Source of the DNA: NS-12 sp045403215
GTDB lineage: Bacteria > Nitrospirota > Nitrospiria > Nitrospirales > NS-4
Direction: 5' to 3'
NCBI GenBank assembly: GCA_045403215.1
Contig: JAXIOW010000064.1
Location: 1-23,324, forward strand
DNA length: 23,324 bases
Shown in pieces: positions 1 to 7,255 of the stretch. The position numbers were made by a program, and so were the translations under genes. The notes under the pieces are model-generated. The model saw nothing but the letters and a program-made list of their open reading frames with translations. It was not told the origin of the DNA and did not search any database. Position 1 is the stretch's first letter; every line of letters begins with the position of its first letter.

Positions 1-154
1 GTTCAACCATCCCCGGCGGTGCGAGTTCTGCCTGGGCCACAACGAGCTGCTCTCCCTGTGCCGAGAACTCCGCGTGCTCGCCTATCGCGAAGGGGCCCTG
101 GACCCGCGCACGGGACCGTTCACCGCCGCGCTGCTGGCCCAGCGTCCGTCCTAG
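1..154 (+). CDS. C-terminal end of a class I SAM-dependent methyltransferase (partial)
   Basis: An open frame enters from the left edge (first whole codon at base 2) and stops at TAG 152-154, giving about 50 residues. The visible tail contains NELLSLCRELRVLAYREG and ends AALLAQRPS. This resembles the last strand-helix-strand unit of TehB-like class I methyltransferases, where a 'pxELlxLFxxLrvlxYxEG' stretch is followed by a short 'A.L.ArKP' end. The SAM-binding motifs would lie outside the window, so the substrate cannot be named. The gene ends only 13 bases before the MEMO-family gene on the same strand, so the two are probably co-transcribed. The assignment rests on a short tail and is moderate at best. 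Confidence 0.5.
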   Translation, partial: FNHPRRCEFCLGHNELLSLCRELRVLAYREGALDPRTGPFTAALLAQRPS

Positions 155-167
155 CGGGGTCGCGCTC

Positions 168-1022
168 GTGGACACTCTTCCTAGGCAACGCCCGCCCGCC
201 TGCGCCGGGCGCTTCTACGAAGGGACGCCGGAGCGTTTGCGCGAGCAGGTGCGCGCCCTGCTCGAACCCGACGCGCCCCGCGTAGCCGCGCCTGCCATCA
301 TCTGTCCGCACGCCGGGCTGATGTACTCCGGCGCCGTCGCGGGAGCGGTCTACAGCCGGGTCACGCTCCCTTCCACCGCGATCCTGGTCGGTCCCAACCA
401 CACGGGCTTCGGCCCGCCTCTCTCGGTCTATAGTGAGGGCGAGTGGCTGCTGCCTGGTGGCTCGCTGACGGTCGCGGCAGACTTGGCCCGGTCGTTCCTG
501 ACTCACTGCCCACAGGCGCAGCCTGACCATGTCGCCCATCTCAGCGAGCACTGTCTCGAGGTCCAGCTCCCGTTTTTGCACGCGCTGCGACCGGACATTC
601 AGATCCTGCCCATCGTTCTCGGCTTCCGCAATCTCGAGACCTGCCGGACCGTAGGCTCCGCGCTCGCCGCCGTGATCGAGGCAGCCCCCACGCCTCCGCT
701 CCTCATCGCGAGCACCGATCTCACGCACTGCGGGCCGGGCTTCGGCCAGTCGCCGACTCCGGGGCTGACCGCCGAGGCCTTTGCCCACCAGCAGGATCGG
801 TTGGCGATCGAGGCCATCCACGCGCTCGACGGGGAACGCCTCCACCGGACCGTCGAGACTCATCAGGTGACCATGTGCGGGTACGTGCCCACCACCGCCG
901 TGCTCTTCGCCGCCCGGACCTTGGGCGCACGCCAGGCGCAACTTGTGCGCTACGCGACATCAGCGGATGTCAGCGGCGACGTCCACCGCGTGGTCGGATA
1001 CGCCGGCCTGATAATGCTATAA
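168..1022 (+). CDS. amrB: MEMO1 family protein (AmmeMemoRadiSam system protein B)
   Basis: This 284-residue protein spans a complete MEMO-like domain, a fold related to LigB-type extradiol dioxygenases. The family blocks appear in order: AGRFYEGTPERLR near residue 13, CPHAGLMYSG with His48, VGPNHTGFG with His78, EHCLEVQLPF with His128, ASTDLTHCG with Asp184 and His187, MCGYVPT with Cys237, and a GYAGLIML end. His48, His78 and Cys237 correspond to the vestigial metal/active-site residues described for human MEMO1. The start is a GTG. No closer upstream start preserves the N-terminal block. In many genomes this family sits beside an AMMECR1 protein and a radical SAM enzyme; neither is visible here. 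Its biochemical role in bacteria is not established, so I name only the family. Confidence 0.88.
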   Translation: MDTLPRQRPPACAGRFYEGTPERLREQVRALLEPDAPRVAAPAIICPHAGLMYSGAVAGAVYSRVTLPSTAILVGPNHTGFGPPLSVYSEGEWLLPGGSLTVAADLARSFLTHCPQAQPDHVAHLSEHCLEVQLPFLHALRPDIQILPIVLGFRNLETCRTVGSALAAVIEAAPTPPLLIASTDLTHCGPGFGQSPTPGLTAEAFAHQQDRLAIEAIHALDGERLHRTVETHQVTMCGYVPTTAVLFAARTLGARQAQLVRYATSADVSGDVHRVVGYAGLIML

Positions 1023-1055
1023 TGCGGCCTTCCCAGGAGAACGCAGAACAAGCCC

Positions 1056-1730
1056 GTGCTGAAGGCGATCATCTTCGATTTTGACGGCGTCCTGGCTGAC
1101 ACCGAGCCGCTTCACTTCAAGATGTTCCAGCGGGTCTTGCACGAGGAAGGGCTCCCGCTCAGTGAACAGGAGTATTACCAGAAGTACGTGGGCCTGGACG
1201 ACAGAGGGTGTTTCCAGACCATCCTGCCGGCTCACGGGCGGCAAGCCCCGCCAGAGACCGTTCGCCGCCTCGTCGCACGAAAAGCCGTCCTGATGCTCGA
1301 GCAGATCAAGGGCACACCAGTCGTGTACCCGGGCATCGAGGACTTCGTCAAGCGCGCGGCTGGCCGCTACCGCCTGGCGATCGTGTCGGGCGCGCTGCGC
1401 CACGAGGTCGAACTAATACTTGAAACCGTCGGCCTGCGGTCCAGCTTCGAGCACATCACCGCGGCCGAGGACGTCCGGAACGGGAAGCCCGATCCGGAAG
1501 GATACCGGCACGCCTTGCAGGCCCTGAACCGAGGGGTGGCGGTCCAGGCGTCGGACTGTCTCGTCATTGAAGACACCCTCGCCGGCATCCAGGCGGCCCA
1601 TGCGGCCGGGATGCGGTGCCTAGCGGTCTCCACAACCTTTCCGGCCGACCAGCTCGCGGGCGCGGATGCCGTCGCGTCCACGCTGAAGGGGTACGATCTC
1701 GAAGCCCTCGAGCGACGGTTCTGGAGCTGA
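1056..1730 (+). CDS. HAD superfamily hydrolase, beta-phosphoglucomutase-like
   Basis: A 224-residue HAD phosphatase or phosphomutase of subfamily IA. Motif I is FDFDGVLADTEPLH, with nucleophile Asp8 and acid/base Asp10, followed by a helical cap (about residues 18-85). Motif II is the Ser in IVSGALRHE. The motif III lysine lies in NGKPDPEGY, and motif IV is IEDTLAGIQAA with its acidic pair. The DTEPLH signature after motif I is typical of the beta-phosphoglucomutase/PGP branch, but the substrate cannot be read from sequence. The start is a GTG with an AGGAG about 18 bases upstream; it immediately precedes the catalytic strand, as usual for this family. It lies 33 bases after the MEMO gene and 2 bases before the BtuF-like gene, so it is probably part of one transcript. 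Confidence 0.88.
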   Translation: MLKAIIFDFDGVLADTEPLHFKMFQRVLHEEGLPLSEQEYYQKYVGLDDRGCFQTILPAHGRQAPPETVRRLVARKAVLMLEQIKGTPVVYPGIEDFVKRAAGRYRLAIVSGALRHEVELILETVGLRSSFEHITAAEDVRNGKPDPEGYRHALQALNRGVAVQASDCLVIEDTLAGIQAAHAAGMRCLAVSTTFPADQLAGADAVASTLKGYDLEALERRFWS

Positions 1731-1732
1731 CC

Positions 1733-2641
1733 ATGCGCATCTGCTCCCTGCTCCCTGGGGCCACGGAAGTCGTGGCCGCCCTCGGCTTGGTGGATGACCT
1801 TGTGGCCATCAGCCACGAATGCGACTACCCGCCGGAAATCCGGCACAAGCCCGTGATCATCCGCAGCGCCGTGGACCCCCAGAAGACCAGCAGTCCGGCC
1901 ATTGACCGGCAGGTCCGGGACGCGCTCAAAAACGGGAGCGGCCTGTACCGCATCGACGAGTCCCTGCTGCGCCGGTTGGACCCGGACCTCATCATCACGC
2001 AGAGTCTCTGCGAAGTCTGCGCGGTGACGCCGAGCGAAGTCCGGCGGGCCCTGGCCGGGCTGAGGCGGACGCCACAGCTCCTCTCGCTCAATCCCACCAC
2101 GCTGGAGGACGTGTACCGCGACATCGAAGCCATCGGCAAAGCCACCCGACAGGATGGGCAAGCCCACTGGCTGGTCGACGCGCTAAGAAGCCGGGTCGCC
2201 AAGGTGCAGGCCCAGGTTCAAGGGGACCGTCCCCGCCGGGTGGCCTGCCTCGAATGGCTGGAGCCGATTTACTGCGCCGGTCATTGGGTGCCGGAGATGG
2301 TGCGATTGGCAGGAGGCGTGGATCTGCTGGCGGAAGCCGGCGTCCCGTCCACGGTCGTCTCCTGGGAGCGCGTCGTGGGCTGTCAGCCGGACGTGCTGGT
2401 GGTGATGCCCTGCGGCTTCAGCATCGACCGGACGGCGACCGAGCTGGACTTCCTGACCGCCCGTCCTGGCTGGAAGGACTTGCCGGCCGTCCAAGCGGGC
2501 GCGGTGTATGCCGTCGAAGGTCCGGCGTACTTCAACCGCTCCGGTCCCCGCCTGGTGGACGGCGTAGAGATGCTGGCCGCGCTGTTCCATCCCCACCGGT
2601 TCGGACATCGCCTCCCGGACGGCGCGCGCAGGATCACATGA
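1733..2641 (+). CDS. Cobalamin-binding / ABC transporter substrate-binding-like protein (BtuF family), no signal peptide
   Basis: A 302-residue protein of the periplasmic-binding type III (BtuF/FepB-like) fold. Recognisable blocks are SLLPGATEVVAALGL at the N-terminus, ISHECDYPP near residue 27, TQSLCEVCAV with Cys93 and Cys96, YCAGHWVPEMVRLAGG in the second lobe, and EGPAYFNRSGPRLVDG near the end. These match the group commonly annotated as 'cobalamin-binding protein'. The ATG at 1733 is 2 bases after the HAD stop codon. The fold begins at residue 1, with no signal peptide or lipobox. The frame is open further upstream to 1616, but that region overlaps the HAD gene and encodes no leader. No BtuC/BtuD genes are nearby, so the ligand and the cellular location are open. 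Confidence 0.75.
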   Translation: MRICSLLPGATEVVAALGLVDDLVAISHECDYPPEIRHKPVIIRSAVDPQKTSSPAIDRQVRDALKNGSGLYRIDESLLRRLDPDLIITQSLCEVCAVTPSEVRRALAGLRRTPQLLSLNPTTLEDVYRDIEAIGKATRQDGQAHWLVDALRSRVAKVQAQVQGDRPRRVACLEWLEPIYCAGHWVPEMVRLAGGVDLLAEAGVPSTVVSWERVVGCQPDVLVVMPCGFSIDRTATELDFLTARPGWKDLPAVQAGAVYAVEGPAYFNRSGPRLVDGVEMLAALFHPHRFGHRLPDGARRIT

Positions 2642-2669
2642 CACGCCGGTCGGCCGGGACCCCGTCGCC

Positions 2670-3584
2670 ATGACGAGCCAGGAAGCGCAGGCGTACTGCA
2701 CCACGCTCGCCAAGCGAAGCGGCAGCAACTTCTACTACTCGTTCTTCTTTCTCCCTCCCGACCGTCGCGACGCGATGCATGCGGTCTACGCCTTCTGCAA
2801 GGAGGTGGACAGCGTCGTGGATGAGCCGGCGCCCGGCTCGAACCCGCACGAACGCCTGGCGCGCTGGCGCGAAGAGCTCGCCAGCCTGTACCGAACGGAG
2901 CGCAGCACAGCGGCGTCTCCCGCCCCACCGCTCTCGCCCGTGATGACCTGCCTGGCGGGACACGTCCGGCGGCTGGGCATCCCCCGGGAATACTTCGACG
3001 ACATCATCGCGGGCGTGGAGATGGACCTCACCATCAACCGCTACGCCACGTTCCACGACCTGTACCAGTACTGTTATCGGGTCGCGTCGGCGGTTGGGCT
3101 CGCCTGCCTGAAGATTTTCGGGGCCCGCACGCCCGAAGCGCAGACTTACGCCATCAACCTCGGCGTCGCCTTCCAGTTGACGAACATCCTGCGGGACCTG
3201 AAGCCGGACGGCGCGCGCGGGCGCATCTACCTCCCGATGGAAGACCTGACGCGATTCGGGTACGGCGAGCAGGACCTCCTGGCCAGCGCCTACACACCGG
3301 CGTTCGTCAACCTGATGGAGTTCGAATGCCGTCGCGCCCAGGAGTACTATTGGGCCGCCGAGGCCGCGCTGCCCGAAGCCGACCGCCGCTCGCTGGTGCC
3401 CGCCGAAATCATGCGGGCGATCTACCACACCATCCTGGAGCGTATCGAAGCCTGCCGCTACCGGGTGTTCAGCCGGCGCATCACGCTCTCGCCTCCGCAC
3501 CGCCTGGCCGTCGCCCTGAAAGCCTGGCTGACCTGCCGGTTGTCGGGACGACACTCCACGCCGGCCGGACTCGCGGCGCGGTGA
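2670..3584 (+). CDS. hpnD: Presqualene diphosphate synthase HpnD (squalene/phytoene synthase family)
   Basis: A 304-residue trans-isoprenyl diphosphate synthase of the squalene/phytoene synthase family. The GSNFYYSFFFLPP block at residues 18-30 and AFCKEVDSVVDE at 41-52 hold the first Asp motif (Asp47, Asp51). The second motif is QLTNILRDLKPD with Asp176 and Asp180, followed by GRIYLPMEDL. The N-terminal pattern and the GRIYLP region fit HpnD, which joins two farnesyl diphosphates into presqualene diphosphate on the bacterial HpnC-HpnD-HpnE route to squalene and hopanoids. HpnC and HpnE are not in this window. The gene lies 28 bases after the BtuF-like gene on the same strand. A plain phytoene synthase is the main alternative. 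The ATG start immediately precedes the family's N-terminal helix. Confidence 0.8.
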   Translation: MTSQEAQAYCTTLAKRSGSNFYYSFFFLPPDRRDAMHAVYAFCKEVDSVVDEPAPGSNPHERLARWREELASLYRTERSTAASPAPPLSPVMTCLAGHVRRLGIPREYFDDIIAGVEMDLTINRYATFHDLYQYCYRVASAVGLACLKIFGARTPEAQTYAINLGVAFQLTNILRDLKPDGARGRIYLPMEDLTRFGYGEQDLLASAYTPAFVNLMEFECRRAQEYYWAAEAALPEADRRSLVPAEIMRAIYHTILERIEACRYRVFSRRITLSPPHRLAVALKAWLTCRLSGRHSTPAGLAAR

Positions 3585-3604
3585 CGCAAGCCCCAAAACA
3601 CGAA

Positions 3605-3634
3605 GGGCAGGCGCTCCGGACGGAACGCCTGCCC
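3605..3634. terminator. Hairpin between convergent genes, probable bidirectional terminator
   Basis: A perfect 9-base inverted repeat (GGGCAGGCG at 3605-3613, CGCCTGCCC at 3626-3634) encloses a 12-base loop. The loop can itself pair further (TCC/GGA). It lies between the hpnD stop (3584) and the cytochrome c stop (3660), which converge. On the minus strand the stem is followed by a loose T-rich stretch (TTCGTGTTTT), so termination of the cytochrome transcript is better supported. On the plus strand no T run follows. Confidence 0.6.
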
Positions 3635-3659
3635 TCGCGAAAACGCTGCGCGTGCGCGC

Positions 3660-4100
3660 TTACTTGCCCTTGAAGCTCCGCTCGTAGAGGATCGTGAACC
3701 AGGCTTCTTCCTCCGTGATCGCGGTCCCGATCAGCGGCACCATGCCGGTCCCCGCGCTCCCGTTCTTGATCACCCAGAACATCTCGCCGTCGGTCCGGTT
3801 ATCGTGGAACTTCGGGTTCGTGAAGTTCTGCGGCGTGGGGTTCAGGATCGCACCAGCCGGGCCATCGCCCTTGCCGCTGACACCATGACAATTAAAACAG
3901 GTGCCCTTGCCCTCAAAGATCGCTTTCCCTTTCGCGATGTTCTCAGGCGTCTTCGCGACGGGGTTCTTCATCGCCTTGGCTGCGGCGCGCTGATCACCCG
4001 GCACGCGGGAGATTGTCGGATCCTTCTCCTCGGCAAAAGCCACCGAGGCCACCATCGCGCACACGGACATTGCAATCAAACTTGACTTCAGGTAGCCCAT
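3660..4100 (-). CDS. Periplasmic monohaem c-type cytochrome
   Basis: A 146-residue exported cytochrome c. Residues 1-23 form a signal peptide (basic start, hydrophobic core, VAFA cleavage site). One haem-binding motif, CFNCH, lies at residues 68-72, and Met120 in TGMVP is the likely distal haem ligand. The HGVSGKGDGPAG segment after the haem motif is typical of small class I cytochromes that shuttle electrons in the periplasm. The start is well supported: AAAGGAGGAG lies just upstream of the ATG, and a strong promoter lies about 80 bases upstream. It is transcribed alone, converging on hpnD. The redox partner cannot be inferred from the window; similar small cytochromes are numerous in respiratory bacteria. 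Confidence 0.9.
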   Translation of the reverse strand: MGYLKSSLIAMSVCAMVASVAFAEEKDPTISRVPGDQRAAAKAMKNPVAKTPENIAKGKAIFEGKGTCFNCHGVSGKGDGPAGAILNPTPQNFTNPKFHDNRTDGEMFWVIKNGSAGTGMVPLIGTAITEEEAWFTILYERSFKGK

Positions 4101-4177
4101 CTCACTCCTCCTTTTGGTTAAACCCTACCACCTTTAGGTTAGATATCTGCTCGATAAAACAGGCCAAAAACCGCGCC

Positions 4178-4206
4178 ACTATAGCGTGGGCCCCGGTGGG
4201 TGTCAA
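4178..4206 (-). promoter_or_regulatory. Sigma-70-type promoter of the cytochrome c gene
   Basis: Read on the minus strand, a perfect -35 TTGACA (4201-4206) is followed by exactly 17 bases and TATAGT (4178-4183, 5 of 6 to consensus). Transcription should start near 4171, leaving an untranslated leader of about 70 bases that ends in a strong ribosome binding site. No start codon competes between the promoter and the gene. Confidence 0.75.
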
Positions 4207-4303
4207 GATGTTTTACCATGATTGATGGCATAGACGATGCCACTTCATAACTCGCCGAAATAGGATGAGTTTGGTGCGCCGTGGCAGCCGGTCCTGCCGC
4301 GGC

Positions 4304-4322
4304 TGCGGCACGCGGTGCCGCA
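4304..4322 (-). terminator. GC-rich hairpin after cdd, possible terminator
   Basis: TGCGGCAC (4304-4311) and GTGCCGCA (4315-4322) form a perfect 8-base stem with a 3-base loop, 18 bases beyond the cdd stop codon. It marks the end of the long minus-strand gene run. No T run follows on the minus strand, so it may slow or protect the transcript end rather than be a classical intrinsic terminator. The remaining sequence from 4207 to 4303 shows no gene. Confidence 0.4.
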
Positions 4323-4340
4323 TTCCGGGCATCGCGCAGC

Positions 4341-4751
4341 CTACCGATTGAAGGTCCTGGTCGGGTCTACTTTGCTGCGGTCAAACGGCTCGGGGAAGTA
4401 GTCTGTGATCGGTCGCTGTGTGCACCCGCCGCGCCCGTCCTCCAGCAACACTTCCAGCGACGGCGCGAACTCCCAGAGTATTTGACGACAGGCGCCGCAG
4501 GGGGGACAGCCTCCGTTGGCCCCGCCCGCGATCGCGATCGCCGTGAAGCCCCGCCGCCCCTCCGAGAGAGCCTTGAAGAGCGCGACCCGCTCCGCGCAGA
4601 TCCCCAGGTACGTCGGGCTCTCGATGTTGCACCCCGTGAACACGGAGCCATCGTCGCACAAAAGCGCGGCCCCCACCCTGAACTTGGACGATGGCGCCAC
4701 CGCCATCTCCATCGCCGCACGCGCCCTGGTCAGCAGTTCCGCCTTGTCCAT
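4341..4751 (-). CDS. cdd: Cytidine deaminase
   Basis: A 136-residue protein of the homotetrameric cytidine deaminase type, which hydrolyses cytidine or deoxycytidine to (deoxy)uridine in pyrimidine salvage. SSKFRVGAALL at residues 21-31 and TGCNIES at 39-45 (Asn42, Glu44 for ribose binding) precede the zinc site: Cys52 and catalytic Glu54 in ICAER, and Cys85 and Cys88 in PCGACRQ. Length and motif spacing are normal. The family's usual aromatic residue before SKF is replaced by serine. It starts 25 bases after the rodZ stop and is the last gene of the long minus-strand run. Confidence 0.95.
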   Translation of the reverse strand: MDKAELLTRARAAMEMAVAPSSKFRVGAALLCDDGSVFTGCNIESPTYLGICAERVALFKALSEGRRGFTAIAIAGGANGGCPPCGACRQILWEFAPSLEVLLEDGRGGCTQRPITDYFPEPFDRSKVDPTRTFNR

Positions 4752-4776
4752 CGTCTCTACAGTCGGCTGATGATGA

Positions 4777-5592
4777 TCAGGGCGTGAAGACGATTTCCCT
4801 GACGACCTCGCCCCGGACTCCGAATGGGCCCTCGAGCTTCCCGTTGAGCATCACGCGGACCCCGCCGGCGTTGCCGAGCGTCAGCGCCAGCCGCTCCTGG
4901 GCCTTCCACCGGACGTGTTCGCCCGGATTCAGCATCACCTCTTGGGAGGCGGCACGGTCGGTCTGTACCCTGATCCAGCACCGCTCGACGGCCTCGATGT
5001 CCAGGACCAGCTTCTTCCGGTCGTCAGGGGCGACTCCTTCGAGTGGCAGCGCGCCGGAGAAATTGCGTTCGACCTCGAACTGGCCAGGCGCGAGACGGGG
5101 CGGAGGCTCGTTCACCGGCTCGGCCGGTTCCGCCGGCGGAGGCGTGGGGGCTGGCACCTGCCGGGAGTCGGAAGGGATCGGCTCAAGGTCAGGCAGATCT
5201 TCGGACCGGTCGCGGTCCCGCCCGATGAGCACGAACAAGAGCAGCAGCGCGACGCCGACCACCCCGAACACGATGTTGCGGTTGACCTTCTTGCGGCGCT
5301 CTTCCTCCTCTAATTTCTGCCTGAGGGTCTCCCGTTCCGCACGCTTGGCGTAGAACTGGCCGCCCGACTCGTCGAATTTGCGGATGACCGCGGCCTCGTC
5401 CAAGCCCAAGATGCGGGCATAGGATCGCACGAACCCCTTGGTGAAGACTTCGTCCGGCAGGCGCGCGTAGTTGTTTTCCTCGACCGCCTTCAGGTACTGC
5501 GGCATAATGCGGGTTCGGGCTGCCGCCTCTTCTAGCGTCAGACCCTTGGCCTCGCGGGCCCGCTGGAAATATTCGCCCAATGAGTCTCCCAT
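4777..5592 (-). CDS. rodZ: RodZ-like cytoskeletal membrane protein (HTH, one TM helix, DUF4115)
   Basis: A 271-residue bitopic membrane protein. Residues 5-66 form the RodZ helix-turn-helix (GLTLEEAAARTRI, YLKAVEENNY, FVRSYAR), which in characterised RodZ binds MreB. A basic, coiled stretch (85-104) leads to one transmembrane helix (about 105-123). A Pro/Glu-rich linker (130-165) connects to a C-terminal DUF4115 beta domain (about 170-270). This matches the order and size of RodZ, which couples MreB filaments to the periplasmic elongation machinery. It lies 40 bases after a PilF-like TPR lipoprotein gene, an arrangement also found in Gammaproteobacteria (pilF-rodZ). No mreB lies in the window. 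Confidence 0.85.
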   Translation of the reverse strand: MGDSLGEYFQRAREAKGLTLEEAAARTRIMPQYLKAVEENNYARLPDEVFTKGFVRSYARILGLDEAAVIRKFDESGGQFYAKRAERETLRQKLEEEERRKKVNRNIVFGVVGVALLLLFVLIGRDRDRSEDLPDLEPIPSDSRQVPAPTPPPAEPAEPVNEPPPRLAPGQFEVERNFSGALPLEGVAPDDRKKLVLDIEAVERCWIRVQTDRAASQEVMLNPGEHVRWKAQERLALTLGNAGGVRVMLNGKLEGPFGVRGEVVREIVFTP

Positions 5593-5632
5593 GCATGCCC
5601 TGCTCGATTCGCCGCGATCTCAATCCCCAGCG

Positions 5633-6322
5633 TTACCGAAGCTGCTTCATCATCTTGGCTGCCTCCGCGCCGGCGGTGCCCCGCGGGTCCAAGGCCTTGG
5701 CCTGGGCGAACGCCTCACGGGCCTTGCTGTCCTCGCCTTGCTGCATGTGCAGCCTCCCCAAATCGAAATAGACCAGCGCGCGTGGCACATTCGGGGGGTC
5801 GATTTTCAAAGCATCATGATAGGCCCGGATGGCGCCGGGGACATCGCCCTGCTGTTGCAGAGCCGCACCGAGGTTGACGTACGCCAAGTCCGGCGTCGCA
5901 TAGAGCGGAAGCGTCGCTGCCTTTCTGAGTAGCTCGATCGCCTCCGGCAGGCGTGATGTGAAGACCAGCGTCCGTCCAAGGTAATTGAGGGCCTCCCCGC
6001 TGTTGGGGTCCAGGTTCACGCAGGCGCGAAACTCCCGCTCGGCGTTGGCGTATTCCTTCCGGAGAAAATAGACGTGCCCGAGCGCGTAGTGTGCATCGTA
6101 GTTGTCCGGATTGGCCTGGATCGCTTTCTGGAAGGAGACGTATGCTCGTTGCTGGTCGGTGTCGAGCACGGACAGGCCCTGCTGGTAATAGCCGTCCGAT
6201 TCCTTTCCCCGCTTCTTGATCGCCTCCTCACTGACACAGCCGGCGAGAAAACTGCCGGTCATGAGGACCACCAGCATGCACGCCCACCCACCGCCAGGTC
6301 TGAGACAACTGCACTCAGCCAT
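5633..6322 (-). CDS. TPR-repeat lipoprotein, PilF/PilW-like
   Basis: A 229-residue lipoprotein. A hydrophobic leader ends in a lipobox (FLAGC, Cys29). Tetratricopeptide repeats then run from about residue 45 to 215, with repeat signatures such as NYDAHYALGHVYF, SGEALNYLGRTL, PDLAYVNLGAAL and ALVYFDLGRLHM. PilF/PilW proteins of this build are outer-membrane pilotins that assemble the type IV pilus secretin, and pilF often lies next to rodZ, as here. No pilus gene is visible, so a general envelope scaffold role is equally possible. The start is fixed by AAGGAGGAA about 7 bases before the ATG. Two later Met codons within the leader are less likely starts. Confidence 0.75.
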   Translation of the reverse strand: MAECSCLRPGGGWACMLVVLMTGSFLAGCVSEEAIKKRGKESDGYYQQGLSVLDTDQQRAYVSFQKAIQANPDNYDAHYALGHVYFLRKEYANAEREFRACVNLDPNSGEALNYLGRTLVFTSRLPEAIELLRKAATLPLYATPDLAYVNLGAALQQQGDVPGAIRAYHDALKIDPPNVPRALVYFDLGRLHMQQGEDSKAREAFAQAKALDPRGTAGAEAAKMMKQLR

Positions 6323-6335
6323 AGTGCCTTCCTCC

Positions 6336-7247
6336 TTAGATTTCCTCGAAGAACGTCAGCCGTTTGAATGCCTTGAACCGGTCTTCTATTTCCTTGTAGT
6401 CCAACTGGCGCAGCCGATCAAGACTGAACTCTTCGACCGCGAAGGAGGCCATCACGCTCCCGAAGACGACCGCCCGGCAGAACGCCTCTTCGCTGAGGTT
6501 GCCCGTGCTCGCCAGGTATCCCATGAAACCGCCGGCGAAGCAGTCCCCGGCGCCGGTCGGGTCCTTCACCTGCTCGAGCGGGAACGCGGGGGCGGCGAAG
6601 ACGCGATCGCGGCTGAACATCAGGGCGCCGTACTCGCCGCGCTTGACGATCAGCGTCGCGGGCCCGGCCTCCCGGATCGTGCGTGCCACCTTCATGAGAT
6701 TCGGATCGCCCCCCAGCGCGCGGGCCTCCCCGTCGTTGATGATGAGCACGTCAACGTCCTTGAGGAGGCGCAAGAGCGCCGTGCGCTTGCCCTCGATCCA
6801 GAAGTTCATCGTGTCGCAGGCCACCAATCTGGGCCGCTTCACCTGCTGCAGGACGGTGTGCTGCAACTCCGGATCGATGTTGGCCAGGAAGAGCAGGTCC
6901 GGCGACCGGTAGGCCTCCGGTATCCGGGGATGAAAGGTCTCGAAGACGTTCAATTGTGTTTCGAGGGTCCTCACCTCATTGAGTTGGTGGGAGTACTCCC
7001 CCCGCCAGCGAAAGGTCTTGCCCGGACGTCGCTCCAGCCCGGTCAGATCGATCCCCCGCATCTGTAGGAACTTGAGATGGACCTCCGGAAAGTCCTTCCC
7101 CACCACCGCGATCAGGCCGACCGAGGTGAAGTAGCTCGCGGCGGTTGAGAAGAAGGCGGCCGAGCCGCCCAGCACGTCGCTCTGCTCACCGAACGGGGTC
7201 TTGACGGTATCGAGCGCCACCGACCCGACCACGAGAAGTTTCAGCAT
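6336..7247 (-). CDS. PfkB family sugar/nucleoside kinase
   Basis: A 303-residue ribokinase-fold kinase. The N-terminal strand LLVVGSVALDTV precedes the glycine pair GG at residues 27-28. NDGEARAL (171-178) holds the conserved Asn and Glu. The PfkB signature DPTGAGDCFAGGF (229-241) contains catalytic base Asp235 and the anion hole. The chosen ATG lies 8 bases after the mtnP stop. The frame is open 132 bases further upstream, but that part lies inside mtnP and encodes no family sequence. The substrate is not evident; adjacency to MTA phosphorylase and the presence of cdd in the same run favour a nucleoside or ribose-type substrate (inference). It lies 13 bases upstream of the PilF-like gene. 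Confidence 0.85.
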   Translation of the reverse strand: MLKLLVVGSVALDTVKTPFGEQSDVLGGSAAFFSTAASYFTSVGLIAVVGKDFPEVHLKFLQMRGIDLTGLERRPGKTFRWRGEYSHQLNEVRTLETQLNVFETFHPRIPEAYRSPDLLFLANIDPELQHTVLQQVKRPRLVACDTMNFWIEGKRTALLRLLKDVDVLIINDGEARALGGDPNLMKVARTIREAGPATLIVKRGEYGALMFSRDRVFAAPAFPLEQVKDPTGAGDCFAGGFMGYLASTGNLSEEAFCRAVVFGSVMASFAVEEFSLDRLRQLDYKEIEDRFKAFKRLTFFEEI

Positions 7248-7255
7248 GGCGGACC

